Source: JAQGMV01 sp035525455 (GTDB taxonomy: Bacteria > Pseudomonadota > Gammaproteobacteria > Burkholderiales > SG8-41). Taken from it: a DNA stretch of 22,077 nucleotides. Made by a program: the position numbers and the translations under genes. Positions within the stretch are counted from its first letter, which is position 1. The number at the start of each line of letters is the position of its first letter. The stretch is taken from the NCBI GenBank assembly GCA_035525455.1, contig DATLEF010000214.1, positions 1-22,077 on the forward strand. The letters run 5' to 3'. The notes under the pieces were generated by a model, which saw only the letters and a list, made by a program, of their open reading frames with translations, made no database searches and was not told the DNA's origin. Positions 1-6,187 of this stretch are shown piece by piece.

Positions 1-17
1 TGAATGAATTCTCCCAT
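1..17 (-). CDS. start of a truncated gene (first 5 codons only)
   Basis: On the minus strand an ATG at 17-15 is preceded by a purine-rich AGGGGGAG at good ribosome-binding distance. It opens a frame reading MGEFI before the window ends. It lies 9 bases downstream of the small membrane-protein gene at 27-122 and would form an operon with it. Too little is present to name a product; the start call rests only on the ribosome binding site and the spacing. Confidence 0.35.
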
Positions 18-26
18 GGCTCCCCC

Positions 27-122
27 TTATTGCAGCGCGAACTTGACGACGTTGTAAAGGATCAGCGTGAGCACGACTCCGGAAATGACCGTGCCCCACA
101 GTGAGTCGAGTGGGTTTTTCAT
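27..122 (-). CDS. 31-residue single-pass membrane protein, uncharacterised
   Basis: This minus-strand frame encodes 31 residues. It begins with a polar MKNPLDSLWG, continues into a hydrophobic helix of about 18 residues (TVISGVVLTLILYNVV) and ends in a short KFALQ tail. That is the layout of a small single-pass inner-membrane protein. The start at 122 is strongly supported by a near-perfect Shine-Dalgarno sequence, AAAGGAGGTGAG, directly before the ATG. A second open frame with its own ribosome binding site starts 9 bases after the stop, suggesting a small operon that continues outside the window. I do not recognise the family. The strong ribosome binding site and amphipathic layout argue for a real gene; the short length means chance cannot be excluded. 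Confidence 0.55.
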   Translation of the reverse strand: MKNPLDSLWGTVISGVVLTLILYNVVKFALQ

Positions 123-151
123 CTCACCTCCTTTGGTTTGATATGGTTTGT

Positions 152-180
152 TATTTACGACAACGTCCTAGGGTAACCAA
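152..180 (-). promoter_or_regulatory. possible sigma70-type promoter for the small membrane-protein gene
   Basis: On the minus strand TTGGTT (180-175) and TAAATA (157-152) are 17 bases apart, the expected spacing for -35 and -10 boxes. They lie about 30 bases upstream of the start at 122, in a locally AT-richer stretch. Both boxes match the consensus poorly (about three of six), so this is only a candidate. Confidence 0.2.
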
Positions 181-570
181 AGGAGGCGGCATAGGCAATA
201 CGAGCGAGCTTCCGGCAAAAGGATCGAGAAGGCACGCCATGCGCTCGGCAAATGCGCCGAACCGATGCGGCCGCGCAACGCGAGCAGGTGCGCAAGACCG
301 GGACACAAAACGGCGGTCGGAACAAAGTCACGCGTCCGGCGTCGAGCTCCTGCTGCGCCTGCGCGAGCATCACGCGCGGCGCGATCCTGGACTATGCCTC
401 GCTCAAATCGACGGGTATGCCGCCGTTCTACCGCCTGCCCAACCGGACCATTTGCCTCCTAAACGCGCCTGCGGGGGCAGGGACGGGCGGCGATGCGTGG
501 TTTTGGTGCAACATCAAGGCTCTAAATTGTCATTCTGCTGCACCCACAGCGCTGCCTGCGCACCTCCGTG
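181..570. other. long stretch without a convincing gene
   Basis: Several open frames cross this stretch on both strands, but none has a credible ribosome binding site, a recognisable domain or a protein-like composition; they are rich in Arg, Cys and Ala as expected of non-coding GC-rich DNA. The frame of the downstream barrel gene stays open back to about position 101, but the signal peptide fixes its start at 614. I see no strong hairpins or repeats here. It may hold upstream control sequences for the divergent genes on either side. Confidence 0.5.
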
Positions 571-589
571 TATTAGAATTCATAAAACC

Positions 590-595
590 TACAAT
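590..595 (+). promoter_or_regulatory. possible -10 box for the YaiO-type gene
   Basis: TACAAT matches the sigma70 -10 consensus in five of six positions and sits in a short AT-rich stretch (571-600) just upstream of the barrel gene start at 614. No good -35 box is seen 16-18 bases upstream, and the implied leader would be only about 12 bases long. Confidence 0.25.
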
Positions 596-613
596 ACAGA
601 ACCGAGACCCATC

Positions 614-1405
614 ATGAGAGCTGCGCTATTCGCCGGGCTCGTCGCGGGTTCAGTGGTTATCAACGCACTACCGGCGCACGCAGGGGAAAGCTCATCGTTA
701 CGCGGCCTCAAGCCGCCGAGCGAGGCGCTGGAAGCCGACAGCTCGATCGAGTCGATCGCGCGCGAACCCGGCCTCCGTTGGCGCAGCCTGGACACCCTTC
801 CTGCTCTCGCACCGGGCCTGACGGCCTCCGGCGGCGCGCTTCCCACCAGACGCTTCACCGTAAGCGACGTAGACCTCAGAGTCGGCGTCTACCGGCCGCT
901 CGGCACGTTCAGGACGCCATCAGTCACAGGCAGCTTCGATCCGGTGCACGACGTCGTACCTAAATTCGCGCTTTACACGCAGGTGAATCAAACGCTACCG
1001 GGAGGCTGGGGACTCGGATTCAGCGTGCGCCAGAACGAGTACAACTTCGCGACGAGCAATCTGCTGTCGGTATCCGCCGAACGCTACTGGGGGAATTTCC
1101 GCGGTGCGTATACGTTGTATTCGAACCGGATCGAAGGTGCCGACCTGGGCTCCGCGCATCGCGTGCAGCTCAACTATTTCTACGGCGAGCGCAACACGGT
1201 CGGGCTCGCGTATACGAGCGGACGCGACATCGAGACTCTCATTCTGCCGTTTGGTCAGCAGCTGAGCGATGCGCGCGACCTCACGCTCTCGGGCCGCCAT
1301 TGGCTCTCGACCAACTGGGCGCTCACGTACGACGTGCTCAGCCACGAGCAGGCGAACCTCAACCGCCGTCAGGGCCTGCGGCTCGGAGTCAGCCGCAGCT
1401 TCTGA
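614..1405 (+). CDS. yaiO: YaiO-family outer-membrane beta-barrel protein
   Basis: This 263-residue protein starts with a signal peptide (residues 1 to about 23, hydrophobic core LFAGLVAGSVVINAL, cleavage after AHA) and would be exported to the outer membrane. From about residue 80 it shows alternating polar and aromatic strands typical of a beta barrel (LRVGVYRPLG, GWGLGFSVRQNEY, RVQLNYFYGERNTVGLAYTSG). It ends in SRSF with a terminal Phe, the usual barrel-assembly signal. The pattern fits the YaiO barrel domain. YaiO-type proteins are outer-membrane proteins of poorly defined function, so a specific role is not claimed. The frame is open far upstream, but the ATG at 614 is chosen because the signal peptide begins there; the ribosome binding site is weak. 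The gene is convergent with pcm. Confidence 0.75.
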   Translation: MRAALFAGLVAGSVVINALPAHAGESSSLRGLKPPSEALEADSSIESIAREPGLRWRSLDTLPALAPGLTASGGALPTRRFTVSDVDLRVGVYRPLGTFRTPSVTGSFDPVHDVVPKFALYTQVNQTLPGGWGLGFSVRQNEYNFATSNLLSVSAERYWGNFRGAYTLYSNRIEGADLGSAHRVQLNYFYGERNTVGLAYTSGRDIETLILPFGQQLSDARDLTLSGRHWLSTNWALTYDVLSHEQANLNRRQGLRLGVSRSF

Positions 1406-1418
1406 TAGATTATCCGTA

Positions 1419-1432
1419 GCGGCGCGAGCCGC
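1419..1432. other. small hairpin between convergent yaiO and pcm
   Basis: GCGGC, loop GCGA and GCCGC form a 5-bp stem just after the yaiO stop. A second weaker pairing, CCTGCC with GGCAGG, lies further on at about 1453-1481. Neither is followed by a T-run on either strand, so a factor-independent terminator is not well supported, although the position between two gene ends would suit one. Confidence 0.25.
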
Positions 1433-1496
1433 CCAAGCCCTGCAGTAAAATGCCCTGCCGAGTACCGTAGGTGCGAGGCAGGAAGCAACGTAGGTC

Positions 1497-2264
1497 TTAC
1501 TTCCCGCCGCTGCCCCCCGTCATCGGCACGAACCGCACCGACAGTATCGAGCGGCGACTCAGTTTTCCGTCGGCTTGTTTTTCCATCAGGTAAAGCGTCT
1601 GCAGCCCCGCTTGCGAACCGAGTGGGATCACCAGCTTGCCGCCGATTTTCAACTGTTCGGCAAGCGCAGCCGGCAGCTCGGGCGCAGCCGCGGTGACGAT
1701 GATCGCGTCGAACGGCGCCTGCTCGGGCCAGCCGCGATAGCCGTCGCCGATGCGCGTTGCAATCTTCCCGTAGCCGAGCTCCACCAGGCGCTTCGCCGCT
1801 TCGCGTGCGAGCGGCTCGATGATTTCGATCGTGTAGACCCTTGCGCCGAGCTCGGCGAGCACGGCCGCCTGATAGCCCGAGCCGGTTCCGATCTCGAGCA
1901 CTTTCTGTCCCGCCTGCACGTCGAGCAGGTCCGTCATGAGCGCGACGATGAAAGGCTGCGAAATCGTCTGGCCGAGCCCGATCGAAAGCGGACGGTCGCG
2001 GTAGGCGTGGGGTTCTTCCGCAGGCGGCACGAGCCTGTGGCGGGGGACGCGCGCAAGCGCCTGCATCACGGAGTCGCTCAAGGCCGCGCGGCCGGTCTCG
2101 GCACGCGTATCGCGCGTCGTGCGCGCGATGTCGTCCAGCATCGCTTTGCGTTCCGCCGCGTAACGATCCTGTGCCGGGGCATTCATGATGGTAAGCGCCG
2201 CAAGAATCACACCGCCCGCCCAGCGGCCTGCATGAGACGCAAGGGACAAAAAAGAAAAGGGCAT
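1497..2264 (-). CDS. pcm: protein-L-isoaspartate O-methyltransferase with export signal
   Basis: This enzyme transfers a methyl group from S-adenosylmethionine to isoaspartyl residues of damaged proteins, the first step of their repair. Seen in the 255 residues: the family's substrate-side block GQTISQPFIVALMTDLL (98-114), the SAM-binding motif VLEIGTGSGYQ (122-132), GDGYRGWPEQAPFDAIIV (173-190) and the C-terminal RFVP. The protein is about 40-50 residues longer than E. coli Pcm. The extra N-terminus carries a hydrophobic stretch (about residues 15-27) ending in NAPAQD, which resembles a signal peptide and suggests a periplasmic form; such exported versions occur in betaproteobacteria. The start at 2264 is 9 bases from the end of a miniature transposable element, and the only plausible Shine-Dalgarno (GGAGG) lies inside that element's terminal repeat. 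Confidence 0.92.
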   Translation of the reverse strand: MPFSFLSLASHAGRWAGGVILAALTIMNAPAQDRYAAERKAMLDDIARTTRDTRAETGRAALSDSVMQALARVPRHRLVPPAEEPHAYRDRPLSIGLGQTISQPFIVALMTDLLDVQAGQKVLEIGTGSGYQAAVLAELGARVYTIEIIEPLAREAAKRLVELGYGKIATRIGDGYRGWPEQAPFDAIIVTAAAPELPAALAEQLKIGGKLVIPLGSQAGLQTLYLMEKQADGKLSRRSILSVRFVPMTGGSGGK

Positions 2265-2276
2265 ACGGTTAGGGAA

Positions 2277-2281
2277 CCTCC
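2277..2281 (-). promoter_or_regulatory. ribosome binding site of pcm, located in the mobile-element terminal repeat
   Basis: On the minus strand GGAGG lies 12 bases before the pcm ATG. It is slightly farther than ideal but the only candidate. These bases are residues 5-9 of the element's left terminal inverted repeat, so the insertion seems to have supplied or replaced the translation signal. Confidence 0.4.
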
Positions 2282-2433
2282 GAACAAGTCCCGCGCGGGC
2301 GCGACGGAGCCGATTTGGGATGCAGTTCTAGGAGGAAGCTCGCAGCAATATCGCGAATATTGCAAGAGGTTCCGACAACGAAATGCGCCCCGCACGCAGC
2401 GCTTGCGCTGCGGGGCGTTCGCCGGGCCCACGA

Positions 2434-2455
2434 GCGCAACGGCAAGCCGTTGCGC
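2434..2455. repeat. perfect 10-bp palindrome inside the miniature element
   Basis: GCGCAACGGC (2434-2443) pairs with GCCGTTGCGC (2446-2455) across a 2-base centre. It is one of several hairpins within the element and could fold strongly in either transcript. Confidence 0.7.
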
Positions 2456-2473
2456 ACCGGCCCGTCCCTTCGG

Positions 2474-2572
2474 GTTACGGCCACAACGCGCGCCTGCTTC
2501 GTCGCATCGCTTGCCAATATCGACATATTGGCTGCGCTCCGCTCCTTGCATTCATCACGTTGTGGCCGTAAC
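2474..2572. repeat. 15-bp inverted repeat inside the miniature element
   Basis: GTTACGGCCACAACG (2474-2488) is exactly complementary to CGTTGTGGCCGTAAC (2558-2572). The pair encloses a shorter hairpin, CCAATAT-CGAC-ATATTGG (2514-2531). The nested arrangement makes the right half of the element a large stem-loop. Confidence 0.7.
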
Positions 2573-2633
2573 GCGCTCCACGTGGGACTTGTTCAGAGGT
2601 TCCTTAAGTCCCTAAGTATGCCCCGTGCTGCGG

Positions 2634-2656
2634 ACGCGGCCAAGGCGCCGCGTTTT
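2634..2656 (+). terminator. hairpin followed by TTTT, possible terminator
   Basis: ACGCGGC, loop CAAGGC and GCCGCGT form a 7-bp GC-rich stem followed by TTTT on the plus strand. No plus-strand gene is seen to end here, and on the minus strand, downstream of psiF, the stem is not followed by a T-run. It could still act as a weak insulator between psiF and the miniature element. Confidence 0.25.
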
Positions 2657-2684
2657 CGTATCAACGCGACTGCCGCGTATGCGC

Positions 2685-3041
2685 CTATTTCGAGAGACAG
2701 CCCTTCATGAAGGATTTGCGGGCGTCGCCTTTCAGTTTCTTGTCAGCGGCTTCGCTGTTGCAGGCTTTCATCTTTTCCTGCTGCGCGGTTTTCTTCGCAC
2801 TCTTCTCGGTTTTTTTCTTGTCGGTGGTCTCTTTCGTTTTGCCTTTCGGCGGTTCCGTCGCCGCCTTTTCCTTCGCGACGTCGGATTTCTTCACCTCGCC
2901 CTTGCCCTTCGGCGCTTCGGTCTTCGACGACTTTTCAGTCGCCATGGCCGCTTTTTTCTCCGCATCCTTGGTCTTGTCCTGAGCCAGCGCAAGCGGAGCC
3001 GCCGCCAGCATGAAGCACACAGCCGCTATCAGATGTTTCAT
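2685..3041 (-). CDS. psiF: PsiF-family secreted protein with a Lys-rich central region
   Basis: The 118-residue product has a signal peptide (1-20, core LIAAVCFMLAAAPLALA, cleavage before QDKT). The central region (21-86) is low in complexity and rich in Lys, Ala, Glu and Thr. One C-terminal PsiF repeat (about 87-118) includes QQEKMKACNSEA and a GDARKSFMKGCLSK ending, with Cys94 and Cys115 as the likely paired cysteines. PsiF repeats take their name from a phosphate-starvation-inducible E. coli gene; the biochemical function is unknown. The start at 3041 is chosen over an upstream in-frame ATG at 3107 because it gives the signal peptide and has GGGAGGGG just before it. E. coli PsiF is of similar length, but the long charged middle is unusual. 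Confidence 0.85.
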   Translation of the reverse strand: MKHLIAAVCFMLAAAPLALAQDKTKDAEKKAAMATEKSSKTEAPKGKGEVKKSDVAKEKAATEPPKGKTKETTDKKKTEKSAKKTAQQEKMKACNSEAADKKLKGDARKSFMKGCLSK

Positions 3042-3135
3042 GGTCCCCTCCCTGAGGTTAACGCGCCCGGCCCCATGCCGGCGCGTACTTAAACGCGCGA
3101 GTCTCACCAGGGATGACCGCAGGACAAAGCATTCA

Positions 3136-3162
3136 ACACGGAGGACACAAAGGACACGAAGG
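3136..3162. repeat. three 9-bp tandem units, ACACRRAGG
   Basis: ACACGGAGG, ACACAAAGG and ACACGAAGG follow one another directly in the gap between psiF and the deacetylase gene. Short arrays of this purine-rich type recur between genes in many proteobacterial genomes, as I recall. No function is evident here. Confidence 0.6.
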
Positions 3163-3201
3163 TAACATGCTGAACCAAAAGCGGTCGGCTTTATGGCTCA
3201 G

Positions 3202-4158
3202 CTACCGTTCCGAGCCTTTGACGAATTCGTCGAGCACCGCGCACCACGCGGCGGCGAGATTGCCGCGGTTGTATCCGCCACCACCGAAGCCCATGATGCG
3301 TCCGCCCGTCAATTCGTTCGCCAACGCGCAGAGGCTGCGCGCCGCGTGCGCATGCGCGGCCGGCGTGTACTGCAAGTGCGCGAGCGGATCGCCGGCAAGG
3401 CTGTCAGCGCCGCATTGAAACACGATGAACTCGGGCTTGTGCCGCCGCACGTGCTCGACGCCGCGCTCCCATGCGGCATAGAACTCGTTGTCGCCCCATC
3501 CGGGCTGCATCGGTATGTTGAGCTTCAGGCCTTCGCCCGCGCCTTTCCCGCACTCGTAGTCGGCGCCCGTGCCGGGATAGAGAAAGCGCCCGTCTTCGTG
3601 TATGTCCGCGTAAATGAGCTCGGGATCTTCTTCGTACGGATAGTACAGTCCGTCGCCGTGATGCACGTCGATATCGACATACGCGACACGCTTCACTCCA
3701 TACTCGCTGCGCAAAGTATCGATGACGACGCCGCAATCGTTGAACACGCAAAAACCCGCGGCTGTGGTGCGCCGCGCGTGATGCAGGCCGCCGATCGGCT
3801 GGAACGTGCGATACGCGCTGCCGCCCATGACCTGCGCCAGGCCTTCGAGCGCCGCACCGACAACGTGCGCGGAGGCATCGTACACACCGGGATACGCGGG
3901 CGTGTCGCCGTAGTCGATCGAGCCGTAGCCTTCGGTGGATAGCACGCGCACGCGTTCCACGTGCTCACGCTTGTGAAAACGCTCGATCTCCTCGTGTTTC
4001 GCCTCGCGCGATGCGCACAGCGCTACACGCTTGGGCAATCCCTGCTTTTCAGCCTCTTTCCAGAAAGCATCCTGGCGGTCCGGGCCAAAAGGATGCCCAT
4101 GCGGAAATCCGTAGCGCCCCAGCGCTTCGTCCACATAGAGTTGTACTTCGCTGGTCAT
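3202..4158 (-). CDS. histone deacetylase family protein (AcuC/HDAC-like hydrolase)
   Basis: The 318-residue protein has the arginase-deacetylase fold signatures of class I/II HDAC-like enzymes: the catalytic His pair in GLHHA (His126-His127), zinc ligands in DIDVHHGDG (Asp164, His166) and GADSLAGD (Asp252), and the transition-state Tyr in GFGGGGY (Tyr296). Bacterial members deacetylate acetyl-lysine on proteins such as acetyl-CoA synthetase, or small acetylated amines; which applies cannot be told from sequence. The start at 4158 has GGAGG six bases upstream. The gene is transcribed away from glgB, with 151 bases between the two starts, so they may share a control region. Early residues such as FPHGHPFGPDR also match HDAC-type N-termini. 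Confidence 0.92.
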   Translation of the reverse strand: MTSEVQLYVDEALGRYGFPHGHPFGPDRQDAFWKEAEKQGLPKRVALCASREAKHEEIERFHKREHVERVRVLSTEGYGSIDYGDTPAYPGVYDASAHVVGAALEGLAQVMGGSAYRTFQPIGGLHHARRTTAAGFCVFNDCGVVIDTLRSEYGVKRVAYVDIDVHHGDGLYYPYEEDPELIYADIHEDGRFLYPGTGADYECGKGAGEGLKLNIPMQPGWGDNEFYAAWERGVEHVRRHKPEFIVFQCGADSLAGDPLAHLQYTPAAHAHAARSLCALANELTGGRIMGFGGGGYNRGNLAAAWCAVLDEFVKGSER

Positions 4159-4309
4159 GCAGCACCTCCGAGATCGAGTATCAGATTATGAACGGCTTCG
4201 GAAGAAGCAGAAACGTGGCAGTATGCGAATGATGCGCGACGTTCACGCCTGGTTCGCGCGTTTTTTGCTCATATCGTCAGGCCGCGGAATTGCTTCTGCG
4301 TGATCTGCC
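4159..4309. promoter_or_regulatory. divergent control region between the deacetylase and glgB
   Basis: These 151 bases separate two divergent starts and are the only place where a promoter for the 17-kb glucan/trehalose operon can lie in this window, apart from internal ones. A small hairpin, GCTTC-GGAA-GAAGC, is at 4195-4208, and a T-run (TTTTTTGCTCATAT) is at 4261-4274. I find no convincing -35/-10 pair or known operator. The glgB ATG has no clear Shine-Dalgarno. Confidence 0.4.
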
Positions 4310-6187
4310 ATGAGTCTGCTCACCGATCACGATATCTATCTGTTTAAAGAAGGCAGTCACACGCGGCTTTATGACAAGCTGGGCTGCCACGCAACGCCGG
4401 ATGGCGCGGCGCATTTCGCAGTGTGGGCCCCGAACGCGCGATCGGTTTCGGTGATCGGCGATTTCAACGGCTGGAACGCGGGCGCGACCGAGCTGCACGC
4501 ACGCTGGGATGGATCCGGTATCTGGGAAGGCAATGCACCCAGCGTGGCGCCCGGAGCCACATACAAGTATCGCATCGTCTCGCATCACCAGAGCACGCAG
4601 GAAAAAGCGGACCCTTTCGCGTTCCACTGCGAAGAGCCGCCGCGCACGGCTTCGCGCGTGTGGACGGGCGATTACAAATGGGGCGATGGCGAATGGATGA
4701 AGAGCCGCGGTGCGCGCAACGCGCTCGACGCGCCGATGTCCATGTACGAAGTGCACCTGGGCTCGTGGCGGCGCGACGAAAAGGGCCGCTATCTCGGCTA
4801 TCGCGCGCTCGCCGGACAGCTGGTCGAGCACATGAAGAAAACCGGTTTCACGCACGTCGAAGTGATGCCGGTCACCGAGCATCCGTTCTACGGCTCGTGG
4901 GGTTATCAGACGACGGGCTATTTCGCACCGACGGCGCGTTACGGCACGCCGGAGGATTTCATGTTTTTCGTCGACACGCTGCACCAGGCCGGCATCGGCG
5001 TGATCCTCGACTGGGTGCCGTCGCATTTTCCGAACGACGCGCACGGCCTTTATCGCTTCGACGGCACGCATCTCTACGAGCATGCCGACCCGAAACAGGG
5101 CTATCACCCCGACTGGAACAGCGCGATATTCAATTACGGCCGCAACGAAGTGCGCTCCTTCCTCATCTCGAGCGCGCTCTTCTGGCTCGAGCGCTATCAC
5201 ATCGATGGCCTCCGCGTCGACGCAGTCGCCTCGATTCTGTATCTCGACTATGCACGCAAGAGCGGTGAGTGGGTTCCGAACAAGTACGGCGGCAGGGAAA
5301 ATCTCGAAGCGATTCAGTTTCTGCGCACGCTGAACGAAGCGGTCTATCGCGACCATCCCGGAACCGAGGTCATCGCGGAAGAATCCACGGCCTGGCCCAT
5401 GGTGTCGCGTCCGACGTACCTCGGCGGACTCGGCTTCGGGCTCAAGTGGAACATGGGCTGGATGCACGACACGCTGCGTTACATGAAAGAGAACCCGATC
5501 CACCGCCGCTTTCATCACGGCGAGCTCACGTTCTCGCTCATCTACGCATTCAACGAGAACTTCGTGCTGCCGCTTTCGCACGACGAAGTGGTGCACGGCA
5601 AAGGCTCGCTGATCGGCAAGATGCCGGGCGATACCTGGCAACAGTTCGCGAACCTGCGGCTCCTTTACGGGTACATGTGGGCGCACCCGGGCAAGAAGCT
5701 GCTTTTCATGGGCGGCGAATTCGGCCAGCGCCGCGAATGGCAGCACGAGGAAAGTCTCGAATGGTGGGTGCTGCAGCACGCGGAGCACGCGGGCGTCATG
5801 CAGTGGATCTCCGATCTCAACCGCCTGTACACCCAGGAGCGCGCGCTCCACGAAGTCGACTTCGAGCCGCAGGGTTTCGAATGGCTGGACTGCTGCGACG
5901 CCGACCTCTCGACGCTTTCGTTCGTGCGCAAACCGCGTGGAGACGGAAACCCACTGCTGATCGTGTGCAATTTCACGCCCGTGCCGCGAGAGAACTATCT
6001 GCTGGGCGTGCCGCGCGCCGGCTACTGGACGGAAGCGCTCAACTCGGATGCGCCCTTTTACGGCGGAAGCGGAATGGGCAACTACGGCGGCGTCGATTCG
6101 CATCCGGTCCCTGCCCATGGCCGGTATCATGCTATCCGCATAACACTGCCTCCCCTGTCCATCCTCTACTTCAAGCATGAACGCTAG
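4310..6187 (+). CDS. glgB: 1,4-alpha-glucan branching enzyme
   Basis: This enzyme cuts alpha-1,4 chains and rejoins them as alpha-1,6 branches on cytoplasmic glucan. The 625-residue protein has an N-terminal CBM48-type domain (about 20-110, FAVWAPNARSVSVIGDFNGW), a GH13 barrel with YGSWGYQTTGYFAPT, and the triad Asp304 (DGLRVDA), Glu357 (VIAEEST) and Asp425 (SHDEVVHGK). The triad spacing equals that of E. coli GlgB as I recall it. It is about 100 residues shorter than E. coli GlgB because the extra N-terminal domain is missing, a common short form. The start at 4310 is forced by an in-frame stop at 4301-4303, although the ribosome binding site is weak. Its end overlaps glgE by 11 bases, implying coupled translation and joint use on GlgE-made polymer. 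Confidence 0.97.
   Translation: MSLLTDHDIYLFKEGSHTRLYDKLGCHATPDGAAHFAVWAPNARSVSVIGDFNGWNAGATELHARWDGSGIWEGNAPSVAPGATYKYRIVSHHQSTQEKADPFAFHCEEPPRTASRVWTGDYKWGDGEWMKSRGARNALDAPMSMYEVHLGSWRRDEKGRYLGYRALAGQLVEHMKKTGFTHVEVMPVTEHPFYGSWGYQTTGYFAPTARYGTPEDFMFFVDTLHQAGIGVILDWVPSHFPNDAHGLYRFDGTHLYEHADPKQGYHPDWNSAIFNYGRNEVRSFLISSALFWLERYHIDGLRVDAVASILYLDYARKSGEWVPNKYGGRENLEAIQFLRTLNEAVYRDHPGTEVIAEESTAWPMVSRPTYLGGLGFGLKWNMGWMHDTLRYMKENPIHRRFHHGELTFSLIYAFNENFVLPLSHDEVVHGKGSLIGKMPGDTWQQFANLRLLYGYMWAHPGKKLLFMGGEFGQRREWQHEESLEWWVLQHAEHAGVMQWISDLNRLYTQERALHEVDFEPQGFEWLDCCDADLSTLSFVRKPRGDGNPLLIVCNFTPVPRENYLLGVPRAGYWTEALNSDAPFYGGSGMGNYGGVDSHPVPAHGRYHAIRITLPPLSILYFKHER

Larger units (their letters stand above)
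2273..2603. mobile_element. IS5-like miniature inverted-repeat element (non-autonomous)
   Basis: The 331-bp element is bounded by 20-bp terminal inverted repeats, GGAACCTCCGAACAAGTCCC (2273-2292) and its complement (2584-2603), with one mismatch. The ends resemble those I recall for IS5 (GGAAGGTGCGAACAAGTCCC). The flanking tetranucleotides TTAG (2269-2272) and TTAA (2604-2607) both fit the YTAR target of IS5-type elements and differ by one base. No transposase frame is present, so any movement would need an enzyme supplied from elsewhere. The interior is packed with palindromes at 2345-2363, 2386-2417, 2434-2455, 2474-2488 with 2558-2572, and 2514-2531. It sits between pcm and psiF, immediately upstream of the pcm start codon. 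Confidence 0.7.

Noticed and set aside
101..613. 171-codon N-terminal extension of the YaiO-type protein
   Set aside because: The extension has no protein-like composition, and a clear signal peptide begins at 614, so the upstream part is taken as non-coding.
2207..2551. 114-residue minus-strand open frame across the miniature element
   Set aside because: It runs through the terminal repeat and several palindromes and has a random Cys/Arg-rich composition; explained by the element.
4190..4232. Short plus-strand frame starting MNGFGRSRN in the divergent control region
   Set aside because: Fourteen codons, no ribosome binding site; likely chance.
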